A DNA stretch of 64,000 bases from GCA-2746605 sp963710615 (GTDB taxonomy: Bacteria; Bacteroidota; Ignavibacteria; Ignavibacteriales; Melioribacteraceae), in assembly GCA_963710615.1 (NCBI GenBank), contig CAVQBF010000017.1:62001-126000 (forward strand), in the 5' to 3' direction. Within the stretch, counting starts at the first letter, position 1. The number at the start of each line of letters is the position of its first letter. Shown here piece by piece: positions 38,901 to 46,432 of the stretch. The position numbers were made by a program, and so were the translations under genes. The notes beneath the pieces were generated by a model. The model searched no databases. It had not been told where the DNA came from and saw only the letters and a list, made by a program, of their open reading frames with translations.

Positions 38901-39151
38901 AAATAGAAAATCTTCCTACTTATTATGGTGAGTTAAGTTATTCAATTCATCCTAGCGAAACTGGATATAAAATTTTATTAGGTGGTGACATAAAAATGCC
39001 TCAAGGACATATTAAAATAAAAATACCATACTTTAACAAACCAAAGTCAGTAATCATAAACGGTAAAGAATTAAAAAGTTTTAATGATAGTGAAATCACC
39101 ATAAGTGAATTTCCAGCTTTAATAAAAATCAAGCTGAGCTCAGAAAACTAG
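35966..39151 (+). CDS. secreted protein with CBM-like, F5/8 type C and six-hairpin glycosidase-like domains
   Basis: A 1061-residue exported protein (signal ending near NTFPQ, residue 29). About 30-178 is a jelly-roll CBM-like domain (IPLKLPENFEFSFYIKGN … KGIFYIDELKFKEL). About 185-310 looks like an F5/8 type C (discoidin) domain (GGLIIDWDTLYFAKKYNVLI … SQYIKLDMIESNKSSMFGIR). About 320-590 is a beta-sandwich and about 600-960 an (alpha/alpha)6-type barrel (SYERSWIRDGALTSSALLKM; GPDPVPENDSHGQLIYAILQ; MPHTWVGSDFINSVRAMFVY). The last about 90 residues form a small beta domain. The architecture matches six-hairpin glycosidases but I cannot name the family. It is the only plus-strand gene of the locus, co-regulated through the shared LacI operator, so a role in breaking the same glucan outside the cell is likely. 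Confidence 0.75.
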   Translation: MKVKYNFWLIIYSLIFLTIIFQYNTFPQTLEKFDSSDNWKVIASDGVILNTETVKGFSEDCIKLSYDFTTGAGYCGIQKKIPLKLPENFEFSFYIKGNTPINNLEFKLLDSSGENVWWYNQRNYEMPNNWTKITVKKRHIEFAWGPTENKNLQNIDKIEFTVASSSGGKGIFYIDELKFKELDVNNEVTSTPDIYSRNNSDNLKFIFDNKKGTLWKSNGHTKTASIILDFKKTKEYGGLIIDWDTLYFAKKYNVLISDDSVNWENIYSVSKGKGGRSYVFLKDASSQYIKLDMIESNKSSMFGIREIEIKKIDFSKNTNYFFSKIAEDFPSGFFPKYNYNRQSYWTITGVNSDTKESLINEEGMVEIDKSRFSIEPFLYINNKFITWNDIEITQGLEKEYLPIPSVKWNLENIEFETKIFADGHPNESVLYISYNMKNKSDHTQSGNLYLAIRPFQVNPPWQFLNWPGGSAKIKNINYSDNKIIVDDKVVHALSNPADFGALEFDEGIITEFLSKDKLPQNKNVKCHFGYAEGALKYSFNLKPNDEKKFYLAVPFHKEYELMKEFGSDEILDKYIAKKLTSVANFWDEKISHVKFNLPQSADKLINSVRSNLAYILINRDNFGIQPGSRSYERSWIRDGALTSSALLKMGIKDEVKEFLNWYSQYQFKSGKVPCVVDTRGPDPVPENDSHGQLIYAILQYYHFTKDSSFLKSKFNNVKKAVEYIEYLVSQRTTDEYKNNDELKMFYGLMPESISHEGYSAKPMHSYWDDFFGLKGLKDAVTIAQIINQNDYIEDFTTLRDNFKENLYNSINASIQYHGINYIPGCAELGDFDATSTTIALNPCNELKNLPKKYLINTFDKYFENFNERLNPQSRWINYTPYEQRVVGSYIYLNNINRAHKLLDFFFTHQRPLNWNHWAEVVWNNRDTTEFIGDMPHTWVGSDFINSVRAMFVYEDEYENSLIIGAGLYDDWIINSNGMEIENLPTYYGELSYSIHPSETGYKILLGGDIKMPQGHIKIKIPYFNKPKSVIINGKELKSFNDSEITISEFPALIKIKLSSEN

Positions 39152-39468
39152 ATTTATTGATTAGCAAATAACAATGTTAAAAAACTAGATAACGTATAGA
39201 ATAAAAATTTTAAATAAAAATATATTGTCCTGATAAATTAACCCCAAAAAGAGTCACGCTATTTCAAGTCTGTATTGTTCATTCTTTCCCGGGGAACAGA
39301 GATGAACTTGATATATTTTCAAAGCCTTTGGATATTCAAAGAAGAGTATTGGCCAGAGAGTTTGATTGGGAGCGTATAAATGGATGAAAGAATATAATTT
39401 ACTACTTCAGTCAATTGGCTTCAAAATAACAAACCCTCATAAGACCAAGTCCTATAAGGGTTTAAGTG
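39152..39468. other. gene-poor stretch with a possible coding remnant
   Basis: About 317 bases between the secreted-protein gene and tRNA-Val. A plus-strand frame at about 39220-39387 reads HSFPGNRDELDIFSKPLDIQ then RRVLAREFDWERING and stops. The composition looks protein-like, but there is no start codon or ribosome site and I do not recognise it, so it may be the 3' remnant of a lost gene. The right end is the hairpin listed separately. Confidence 0.3.
39431..39463 (-). terminator. hairpin downstream of tRNA-Val
   Basis: The arms AAACCCTCATAAGAC and GTCCTATAAGGGTTT pair at 13 of 15 positions around a 3-base loop, just 6 bases past the 3' end of tRNA-Val on the minus strand, followed by GTTATTTT. 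A probable terminator for the tRNA transcript. Confidence 0.65.
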
Positions 39469-39543
39469 TGGGAGCTATAGGATTCGAACCTATGACCCCC
39501 TGCTTGTAAGGCAGGTGCTCTGAACCAACTGAGCTAAGCTCCC
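39469..39543 (-). tRNA. tRNA-Val (anticodon TAC)
   Basis: A 75-base cloverleaf on the minus strand: acceptor GGGAGCT/AGCTCCC, D stem GCTC/GAGC, anticodon stem CCTGC/GCAGG with loop CTTACAA, T arm with TTCGAAT, discriminator A. CCA is not encoded. The anticodon TAC reads GTA/GTG valine codons. Confidence 0.97.
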
Positions 39544-39610
39544 TATTCAATCAAAAATTTAGAAGATTAAAATTATACTAAATTTTCTTTTTTTGCAAAT
39601 ATTATTTTAG

Positions 39611-39683
39611 AGCGAGCGACGGGATTCGAACCCGCGACATTCAGCTTGGGAAGCTGATACTCTACCAACTGAGTTACGCTCGC
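39611..39683 (-). tRNA. tRNA-Gly (anticodon CCC)
   Basis: A 73-base cloverleaf: acceptor GCGAGCG/CGCTCGC, D stem ACTC/GAGT, anticodon stem TCAGC/GCTGA with loop TTCCCAA, T loop TTCGAAT, discriminator T, no encoded CCA. Anticodon CCC reads the GGG glycine codon. It lies 67 bases upstream of tRNA-Val on the same strand, so both may come from one transcript. Confidence 0.96.
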
Positions 39684-39695
39684 AATTTTATAATC

Positions 39696-40064
39696 TCATT
39701 TAATTTTAAAAAAGTGTTCATAAAGTTCCATTATTTCATTCTTAAAATCAATGGCATCAATACAAACTTTCCCAACTTTTAACTGACATCCCTTCTTATG
39801 AGGTTGAATTTTAAAGTGAGCATTTGCCGTCACAATATCAGAACAAATTTTTAGGTTTTCATCATTCTTTAAGGTTTTAAACAACCTCTTAATAACAGTC
39901 GATGTCTTTAGTGGTGAATGCTTAATCCAATCTTTCAAATGATGTGCAGTTGAAATAAAATTGAAGAGGTGATCTCCATCTATTACTAAATCAAGTTTTT
40001 CGGAATCCCGGCAGAGTTTTTCATAAAGATCACGAGGTGTTTGGAAATTATATGTTTGTCCCAT
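39696..40064 (-). CDS. hypothetical protein
   Basis: A 122-residue soluble protein of unknown family, mostly helical at the N-terminus (TPRDLYEKLCRDSEKL; HLFNFISTAHHLKDWIKHSP) with a small beta-rich end (AHFKIQPHKKGCQLKVGKVC). The start at ATG 40062-40064 is preceded by AGGGGAAAGAT, a good ribosome site. It lies directly upstream of the tRNA genes on the same strand. No function proposed. Confidence 0.75.
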   Translation of the reverse strand: MGQTYNFQTPRDLYEKLCRDSEKLDLVIDGDHLFNFISTAHHLKDWIKHSPLKTSTVIKRLFKTLKNDENLKICSDIVTANAHFKIQPHKKGCQLKVGKVCIDAIDFKNEIMELYEHFFKIK

Positions 40065-40146
40065 ATCTTTCCCCTCTATGTTTTGGTTGGTTTATTATTA
40101 AACTAACAATTAGTGTAATTAAAGTCAAAAAAAATAATGATGTTTG

Positions 40147-40827
40147 ATGAGTAAAAAAATAAAGTCTGAGCAAAAAAAAACTGATATCTATATAACACTA
40201 GGAATTTCTATATTTAGTTTAATACTCTGGGACTCTTCAATAATTTACCCAATAAAAATTTTTGTCGTGCTTTTGCACGAAATCAGCCATGCAATAGCAG
40301 CAATAGTAAGTGGAGGTTCGGTAGAGAGTATTTCTTTGGACTTAAATTTAGCAGGGAACACAGTAACAAAAGGTGGAAATCAAATACTAATTGCACTCTC
40401 CGGCTATTTAGGTAGTTTAATTTTTGGATTACTAATTTTTGTTTCTGCTGGCAGTAAGAACATTAGGAAGTGGACAACAACGATTCTGGCAATAATATTT
40501 TTATTAGTTGCAGTTAACTTTTTACAAGGCGGCCTCAATATCTTCTTAACTTTAATTATTGCTCTACTATTCTATTTTTTACCTAGATTCGCTAATGAAA
40601 ATTTATTGAAGTTCTTTTTACTGTTTATTGGATTAACAAGCTGCTTTTATATAATTGCGGATATTAAACAAGATTTACTTACTACCACTTTAAGAGAAAC
40701 CGACACGCAAATTATTGAATACTTAACCGGAATTCCTGCATTGGCAGTTGGATTTTTTTTATTTCTTCTATCAATTCTATTAGTCGGATTTTTAATAAAG
40801 AAGATCTTTGTAAAAAGTATTGGTTAA
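40147..40827 (+). CDS. M50B-family membrane metallopeptidase-like protein
   Basis: About 226 residues, six hydrophobic segments. The second segment carries the zinc-peptidase motif HEISH in FVVLLHEISHAIAAIVSGGS, followed by the family's SISLDLNLAGNTVTKGGNQI and LSGYLGSLIFG. This matches peptidase M50B-like proteins (PF13398), whose physiological substrates are mostly unknown. I chose ATG 40147 over the TTG three bases upstream. Its 3' end overlaps the convergent MFS gene by 4 bases. Confidence 0.85.
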   Translation: MSKKIKSEQKKTDIYITLGISIFSLILWDSSIIYPIKIFVVLLHEISHAIAAIVSGGSVESISLDLNLAGNTVTKGGNQILIALSGYLGSLIFGLLIFVSAGSKNIRKWTTTILAIIFLLVAVNFLQGGLNIFLTLIIALLFYFLPRFANENLLKFFLLFIGLTSCFYIIADIKQDLLTTTLRETDTQIIEYLTGIPALAVGFFLFLLSILLVGFLIKKIFVKSIG

Positions 40828-42137
40828 ATTTTTTGTTCGTCATCTACAAATTGCAAAATAATTAGGCCAACTATAAAGAATCCAGCTACTGAAAGAATTG
40901 CAAATCTTTGACTGCTGGAAAGGTAACTTACAAAACCAAAAACAAGGGGTCCCACAATTGCTGAACTTTTACCAAAGAGTGAATAAAATCCAAAAAATTC
41001 CGTTTTCTTTTCGTCTGGTGTTAATCTCGACATCAGACTTCGACTTGTAGATTGAGTAGCACCCATAACACTTCCCGCCAATAAACCAACAAAATAAAAA
41101 CTCTTTACTATTAAATTTTTTGGTTCTAATTCAGTAATATCTGCAAAATATTGAATTAGAAAATTTTCACTGCTGCTTGTAAAATAAGCTATAACAACTG
41201 TAAACATCCAAATTACTAAAGAAATTGAAATAGCTTTTTTTTGTCCTATTGAATCTGAAATAATACCAAATGTTATTGATCCCAAAATAGCTGTTGTTTG
41301 AACGATTATAAAAAATAATATTAGTTCTTCCATAGTGAATTTGAGCGTAGTTGAAGCATAGTTGCCGGCAAAAAATATTACTGTATTTACGCCTTCTATA
41401 TAAAAGAAGAATGCCAATAGAAAGAGTGCCAGATTTTTGTATTCCTTTAAATGAGTAATTGTAGATAGGACTCTATTTATCCCAATTTTAATGTAGGAAA
41501 CCGGTGCTTTAACATCTTTTCGAGTATCTCTTAGAAATAAAAAAAGTGGTAGACTGAATACAAGAAAAAATGAGGCGGCGAGCGGGAATGTTTCTTTTAT
41601 CATTTCCTTTTGAATAAAAGGGAATGACAAGGCTAAGACTGCTAATGAACCAAAGTAACCCATTGCAAATCCATATCCGCTAACTCTACCGTAATTTTTT
41701 ACACTGCTAATTTCAGGCAAAAATGAATCGTAAAAAACCAAACCTGCTTCAAATCCAATATTAGCTAAAATGAATAAGAAGAGAGCCAAATAGATATCAC
41801 CGCTTCCTGTAAAATAAAGCATTCCTGTTGGAATAATACACATCAAAGTAAAGAGCAAAAGAAATCTTTTTTTTCCTGCAGAATAATCGGAAATTGCACC
41901 TAAAATCGGTGCTATAATTGCAGTAATTAACATCGAAATGCTTATTCCTAGACTCCAAAAAAGATCTCCAATAGGTTCGGATTGAGCAATTACTTTTTTA
42001 AAGTAAACAGCAAAAATAAATGTTACAACGACTATAGAATATGATGTGTTGGCAAAATCATAAAGCGTCCAAATAAAAATTTTAGACTTACCTTTATTGT
42101 TTTTTTCAGTTTGATTGTTTGGGGAGGGAGTTTTCAA
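40824..42137 (-). CDS. MFS transporter, UMF1/Atg22-like family
   Basis: About 437 residues with 12 transmembrane segments. The family entry motif is IFIWTLYDFANTSYSIVVVT, followed by GAISDYSAGKKRFLLLFTLM, DSFLPEISSVKNYGRVSGYG and GATQSTSRSLMSRLTPDEKK, typical of UMF1-type carriers (PF11700). Substrate unknown. No ATG exists upstream of the first helix. A TTG at 42135-42137 preceded by GGAAGAGGA is the best start; another TTG at 42185 lacks a ribosome site. Either way it overlaps the end of nusB, implying translational coupling. Confidence 0.88.
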   Translation of the reverse strand: MKTPSPNNQTEKNNKGKSKIFIWTLYDFANTSYSIVVVTFIFAVYFKKVIAQSEPIGDLFWSLGISISMLITAIIAPILGAISDYSAGKKRFLLLFTLMCIIPTGMLYFTGSGDIYLALFLFILANIGFEAGLVFYDSFLPEISSVKNYGRVSGYGFAMGYFGSLAVLALSFPFIQKEMIKETFPLAASFFLVFSLPLFLFLRDTRKDVKAPVSYIKIGINRVLSTITHLKEYKNLALFLLAFFFYIEGVNTVIFFAGNYASTTLKFTMEELILFFIIVQTTAILGSITFGIISDSIGQKKAISISLVIWMFTVVIAYFTSSSENFLIQYFADITELEPKNLIVKSFYFVGLLAGSVMGATQSTSRSLMSRLTPDEKKTEFFGFYSLFGKSSAIVGPLVFGFVSYLSSSQRFAILSVAGFFIVGLIILQFVDDEQKI

Positions 42138-42576
42138 TAAGTCCTCTTCCGACCTTTTTAATTTTACCTTCTTTTTTGAGATCAATTAAAACGGCATCTA
42201 GTATACCATTTATAAATTTTCCGCTTTTAGCCGTACTGTATTCCTTTGCAATTTCAATTGTTTCATTAATACTGACTTTGGGTGGAACATCAACGGCAAA
42301 TAAAAGTTCACCGATAGCAATTCTAAGAAGTATTTTATCAATAATAGCAATTCTTCCTACTTCCCAATTAACTAATTTTTTTTCGATATATTTTTCAATT
42401 ACTTCTCTTTCGGCTAAAACATAATTTATAATTCCTGTGCAAAACTCTCTATCCTCAACATCAGTAATGTCTTTAAGCTGATCATCAATAATTTCACTTA
42501 ATCCACTTCTATGCATTTCGAATGCATAGAGTATTTGTAAAACTTTTTCTCTTAATTTTCTTCTTTTTGATTTCAT
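42106..42576 (-). CDS. nusB: transcription antitermination factor NusB
   Basis: A 156-residue helical RNA-binding protein: MKSKRRKLREKVLQILYAFE at the N-terminus and VNWEVGRIAIIDKILLRIAI, PPKVSINETIEIAKEYSTAK and FINGILDAVL in the C-terminal half, all diagnostic of NusB. It forms the boxA-binding antitermination complex with NusE for rRNA transcription. The start ATG is 18 bases after the leucine-dehydrogenase-like gene's stop. Confidence 0.95.
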   Translation of the reverse strand: MKSKRRKLREKVLQILYAFEMHRSGLSEIIDDQLKDITDVEDREFCTGIINYVLAEREVIEKYIEKKLVNWEVGRIAIIDKILLRIAIGELLFAVDVPPKVSINETIEIAKEYSTAKSGKFINGILDAVLIDLKKEGKIKKVGRGLIENSLPKQSN

Positions 42577-42594
42577 CTAACTATATAGCTTTCC

Positions 42595-43671
42595 TCACTG
42601 ATTGCCGGAATAGATTTTTCTTATTCCACCAATTCGTTTTAATCTTTCCTCTGCAATTTTATTTGATGCTTGATGTGTAGGAATTTTTTGTTCTTCAGAA
42701 ATTTTAATTACATTAGTGAGTATATCATAAATTCCGTCAGCATTTTTTAAGGCTCTATCCTGTCTATAACCTTCAAGCTCATTCGATACATTCATTAAAC
42801 CGCCAGCATTAATAACATAATCCGGTGCATACAGTATATTTTTATCCAGAAGCATTTTACCATGCTTGTTTTCGTTTTGCAATTGGTTATTCGCACAACC
42901 GGCAATTATTTCATATTTCATTTTTGGAATTGTATCATCGTTTAAAACTGCACCCAAAGCACATGGTGAAAAAATATCTCCTTCAATCGTGTATACATCT
43001 TTGTAATCAACTACAGTAGCTTTAATTGAATCAGTAATTTTTTCCAATTTGGAATTAACAAGATCGCTTATATAAATGTCGGCCCCTTCGTTGTAGAGAT
43101 GTTCACATAGATACTGTGCAACTTGGCCGGCACCCTGTATTACAATTTTTTTCTTTTCAAGAGAGTTATTCCCCCACTTTGCTTTGGCACAAGCTTTCAT
43201 TCCAACATAAACACCATAAGCAGTAACCGGAGCAGGATCTCCCGAACCTCCAAGAGCTTTGGAAATACCGGTTACAAATTTTGTTTCCATTTTAACAAAT
43301 TCCATATCTCTAACGGTTGTGCCTACATCCTCTGCAGTTATATATCTTCCAGCGAGTCCTTCGATAAATTTTCCAAAAGTTCTAAATAACAATTCATTTT
43401 TTTGGGTCTCAGAATCACCAATAATTACTGCATTACCTCCGCCAAAATTTAGTCCGGCAATTGATGCTTTGTATGTCATTCCACGCGATAGTCTTAATAC
43501 ATCTTCAAGTGCATCACTTACAGTTGTGTAGTTAAGCATTCTTGTTCCGCCAATTGCAGGACCTAATGTTGTGTCGTGTATTGCAATTATTGCCTTTAAA
43601 CCAGATTCTTTATTGGAACAGAATATTATCTGCTCATGCCCAAATTGTTCCATAAGTTCAAAATTTTCCAT
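42595..43671 (-). CDS. Glu/Leu/Phe/Val dehydrogenase family protein with Asn at the catalytic Lys position
   Basis: A 358-residue homologue of leucine dehydrogenase. It aligns without gaps at its N-terminal half with Bacillus leucine dehydrogenase numbering: K68 (MTYKAS, substrate carboxylate) and D115 (TAEDVGT) are present, but the position of catalytic K80 is Asn (AGLNFGGGNAVIIGD). The Rossmann domain is intact (KIVIQGAGQVAQYLCEHLYN). The family deaminates branched-chain amino acids with NAD+. With Asn at residue 80 normal catalysis is doubtful; the protein may be inactive, regulatory or altered in chemistry. Single gene upstream of nusB. Confidence 0.92.
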   Translation of the reverse strand: MENFELMEQFGHEQIIFCSNKESGLKAIIAIHDTTLGPAIGGTRMLNYTTVSDALEDVLRLSRGMTYKASIAGLNFGGGNAVIIGDSETQKNELLFRTFGKFIEGLAGRYITAEDVGTTVRDMEFVKMETKFVTGISKALGGSGDPAPVTAYGVYVGMKACAKAKWGNNSLEKKKIVIQGAGQVAQYLCEHLYNEGADIYISDLVNSKLEKITDSIKATVVDYKDVYTIEGDIFSPCALGAVLNDDTIPKMKYEIIAGCANNQLQNENKHGKMLLDKNILYAPDYVINAGGLMNVSNELEGYRQDRALKNADGIYDILTNVIKISEEQKIPTHQASNKIAEERLKRIGGIRKIYSGNQ

Positions 43672-43767
43672 ATAACTACTCCAAAAATTAAATATTTATC
43701 TCAATAAAATAACTGACACACCGATTAATCAAATTTATATTAAATCCCAAGTCTGGGATAATCCTTA

Positions 43768-44802
43768 TCATATTGCAAAAAACCAAAAAAGGATTAAACC
43801 AATAGAATCTCTAAACCTGTAATATAACGATTTTTGATAATTTAATTTGTATTCAGATGAAATTGCTTTGGCATTTAAATCATAAAAATCAGCCATTTCT
43901 GTAATTCTCTTAAGATGGAATTGATCAGAAATAAATAGAAAACTTTCACTATTTACAGAATCTGAAAAATTATTTTTTATGTATCTAATTTGCTCATTCG
44001 TTGTGGAAGTCGCTTCTTCAATAAGAATATTTTCAGAACTAATATTATAATTCGATTTTAAATAGTTGTAAGCTGCTTTTGCTTCGCTAACTTCGCCTGG
44101 TGCATTACCGCCCGTAAGCTGAAGCATTTTTATTTGATTATTTAAAAACAGTTCTGCACCTTTATCAATTCTTCTTGCAAATATTGGACTTGGGCGGTTT
44201 CCACTCCAAACTGCGGCACCCATTATTATTCCATAATCAAAATTAGTTTTAACTTCTTCTGTATCAAATTCATCGACAAAAAAAGTGTAAACAAATGAGA
44301 ATAATACTAAAATTAAAACTGTTGAAAGCACTGCAAATGCAGAATAAATATATGTTAACAAGTTATAACCAAAAAAGACAAACCAAATATTAAAAAGGAC
44401 AAATAAAAAGAGAATTTGATTTATTACAAAAAAGAATATTGGAATAATTTTTTTAAAGGGATAGCCGAACAAATAACCATCAATAAACTCTAATTCGATC
44501 AAATTGACAAAAACTAAAATGATAAGAGCTGTAAAATAAACGATTGAAAGAAAAAAAATAATTTTTACATGCTGAGAAGATTTTTCCTTAGCTTTATTAA
44601 ATAATAAAACGCATCCTAGAATCAATAAAAGTGTGAAAAATAAACTTATAAAATTCCCGGTCTTTGAAATATCTAGACTGTTTAGTGTCAGGTGATTAGA
44701 AGTGTACTTTAAAAAGTAAAGTACTAAGAGATTAATAATTCCTATGAAGCCAATTGCTAAAATACTTTTTTTACTTTCAATTATCATTTTAAGGAACAAC
44801 AC
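43768..44802 (-). CDS. YdcF/SanA-like DUF218 membrane protein
   Basis: A 344-residue protein with five or six transmembrane segments in the first 180 residues and a C-terminal DUF218 domain (about 190-330): DYGIIMGAAVWSGNRPSPIF, QLTGGNAPGEVSEAKAAYNY, ILIEEATSTTNEQIRYIKNN and FLFISDQFHLKRITEMADFY. DUF218 proteins are linked to envelope polysaccharide metabolism or barrier functions; the biochemical activity is not settled. The first ATG overlaps the ABC ATPase gene by 14 bases; a second at 44787 avoids the overlap. Confidence 0.85.
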   Translation of the reverse strand: MLFLKMIIESKKSILAIGFIGIINLLVLYFLKYTSNHLTLNSLDISKTGNFISLFFTLLLILGCVLLFNKAKEKSSQHVKIIFFLSIVYFTALIILVFVNLIELEFIDGYLFGYPFKKIIPIFFFVINQILFLFVLFNIWFVFFGYNLLTYIYSAFAVLSTVLILVLFSFVYTFFVDEFDTEEVKTNFDYGIIMGAAVWSGNRPSPIFARRIDKGAELFLNNQIKMLQLTGGNAPGEVSEAKAAYNYLKSNYNISSENILIEEATSTTNEQIRYIKNNFSDSVNSESFLFISDQFHLKRITEMADFYDLNAKAISSEYKLNYQKSLYYRFRDSIGLILFWFFAI

Positions 44803-45577
44803 TTATGAATGAATTATTACCTGCTTGATTGGGGAAAATTTTAGAATTAACATCAAAAACCGTTTTAATATTATATTCATTTAAGACAATTGATGGTTTA
44901 TCATCAAATAGAATTTTGCCTTCTTTCATTAAAATAATTCTGCTGCTAAACTGTTGAGCAAGATTAAGATCGTGAGAAATATTGACAATTGTAAGTCCTT
45001 CTTCATTATTCATTTTAAATAAAAGCTTAAAGATACTTAATTGATGTTTAACGTCTAAATGTGCATTTGGTTCATCAAGCAATAAAATTTTGGGTTTCTG
45101 AACGAATGCCCGGGCTATTAAAGCTCTTTGAGCTTCACCTCCCGAAACTTCATTAATTCCCTTATCCTTTAAGTGAAAAATCTCTAACTGCTTTAGTGTA
45201 GAGGTAACTAATTCGTGATCTCTACTTTTTTCCATTCCAAAAAAATTGAGGTGTGGAGATCTTCCCATCATCACAATTTCATAAACAGAATATGGAAAAT
45301 TTACAGACATATTCTGAGGAACAAATGCAATCTCTTTAGCAAATTTCCTTCTAGCTATTTCTGAGTAATTTTTATTGTGCAAAGTTCTTTTACCATCTTG
45401 AGGTTTAATAATATTCGCAATAATTTTAACTAAAGTCGATTTACCGGATCCATTTGGGCCAAGAATAGATATAAAATCCCTATGATTTATAGCCAAGCTC
45501 AAATTTTCTAATTGAAAATTATTTGAGCCGTTCTGCAAATATTCGAAGGATAAATTTTTAAGATTAATTAGGTTCAT
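44789..45577 (-). CDS. ABC transporter ATP-binding protein, FecE/BtuD type
   Basis: About 262 residues: Walker A GPNGSGKSTL, Q-loop FVPQNMSV, signature VSGGEAQRALIARAF, Walker B ILLLDEPNAHLD and switch HD in NISHDLNLAQQ. The sequence type is that of iron-siderophore/cobalamin/heme importers. No permease or binding protein of that type lies beside it; the downstream neighbour is a DUF218 protein. The ATG at 45575-45577 is preferred over an upstream TTG. It is unlikely to power the CUT1 sugar importer, whose ATPases (MsmX type) are about 370 residues with a TOBE-like tail. Confidence 0.9.
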   Translation of the reverse strand: MNLINLKNLSFEYLQNGSNNFQLENLSLAINHRDFISILGPNGSGKSTLVKIIANIIKPQDGKRTLHNKNYSEIARRKFAKEIAFVPQNMSVNFPYSVYEIVMMGRSPHLNFFGMEKSRDHELVTSTLKQLEIFHLKDKGINEVSGGEAQRALIARAFVQKPKILLLDEPNAHLDVKHQLSIFKLLFKMNNEEGLTIVNISHDLNLAQQFSSRIILMKEGKILFDDKPSIVLNEYNIKTVFDVNSKIFPNQAGNNSFISVVP

Positions 45578-45640
45578 AAGCAAAATTGTTAATTACGAAA
45601 GATATGAATTTTGCATGAAGATTACTTGAGGAAGATATAA

Positions 45641-45665
45641 AAAAAGCGCCCTTAAGGACGCTTTT
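45641..45665 (-). terminator. rho-independent terminator of tonB
   Basis: AAAAGCGTCC/GGGCGCTTTTT stem with a TTAA-type loop and a minus-strand T-run, starting 6 bases after the tonB stop codon. Confidence 0.85.
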
Positions 45666-45670
45666 AAAAT

Positions 45671-46324
45671 TTAATTTAATTTGAACAGAATTGGGATTGA
45701 AACCTGAACTCTAACAGGTTTACCACGCTGCTTACCAGGTTTGAAACGAGTTTTCAATACTGCCTCAATTGCTGCTTCATCACAACCAGCACCAATACCT
45801 TTAATAACTTCAGCCTTTTTTACAGTTCCACTTTCATCAACAAAAGCCTTAACATAAACTCTGCCTTGAACGCCGGCTCTTTTAGCAATTTCAGGATAAA
45901 TAATTTTTTGTTGAATACCTTGAATTCCGCCAATTGGTTCAGGCATTTCTTCAACAGCAACAAAGAATTCGACCGGAATTTCCTCTTCCTCTTCTTGGAT
46001 AGGTGGTGGTGGAGCTTCAACAACTTCTTCAAGATCAATTTCTGTATCCTCAATTTCAATATCTTCTAATTCATCATCCGAAGGAGCTTCGATTGGAATT
46101 GGAGGTTTCGGCGGTGGTGGTGGCGCAGTTTCTTGTTTTGTAATTTCTACATCTTCTACATCAACAAGTTCTTGAGCCGCTTCAACAGCCATTTGTTCTG
46201 CTTCTACCCTTGGAAAATACTTGAAAGCTAATATTAAAAGCAAAAGCGAGAGAATAATACTGATTTCAAATACTTTTCGATATTTTAATTTGAGATCAAC
46301 TTTAGGATTTTTTGGTAAAGCCAC
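45671..46324 (-). CDS. tonB: energy transducer TonB
   Basis: A 217-residue protein with one N-terminal transmembrane helix (about 16-36), a periplasmic Pro/Glu-rich linker (PPPPPKPPIPIEAP … VVEAPPPPIQEEEEEIP) and a C-terminal TonB domain (YPEIAKRAGVQGRVYVKAFV; CDEAAIEAVLKTRFKPGKQR). It links the proton motive force of ExbB/ExbD to TonB-dependent receptors such as the one at 19804-22458. ExbB/ExbD genes are not in the window. Single gene with its own terminator. Confidence 0.95.
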   Translation of the reverse strand: MALPKNPKVDLKLKYRKVFEISIILSLLLLILAFKYFPRVEAEQMAVEAAQELVDVEDVEITKQETAPPPPPKPPIPIEAPSDDELEDIEIEDTEIDLEEVVEAPPPPIQEEEEEIPVEFFVAVEEMPEPIGGIQGIQQKIIYPEIAKRAGVQGRVYVKAFVDESGTVKKAEVIKGIGAGCDEAAIEAVLKTRFKPGKQRGKPVRVQVSIPILFKLN

Positions 46325-46432
46325 TTGCTTTCCTCCTATAATAAGAAAAGATTGTCTATTATTTAATTGTAACTTATAAAATCATTTTAATATTGTCAAT
46401 CATCATCTTTAATTTAAACATTAAAAAACTAT

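Noticed and set aside
45641..45665. A regulatory RNA or riboswitch between tonB and the ABC ATPase gene
   Set aside because: It is a simple stem with a T-run right after the tonB stop codon, which a terminator explains.
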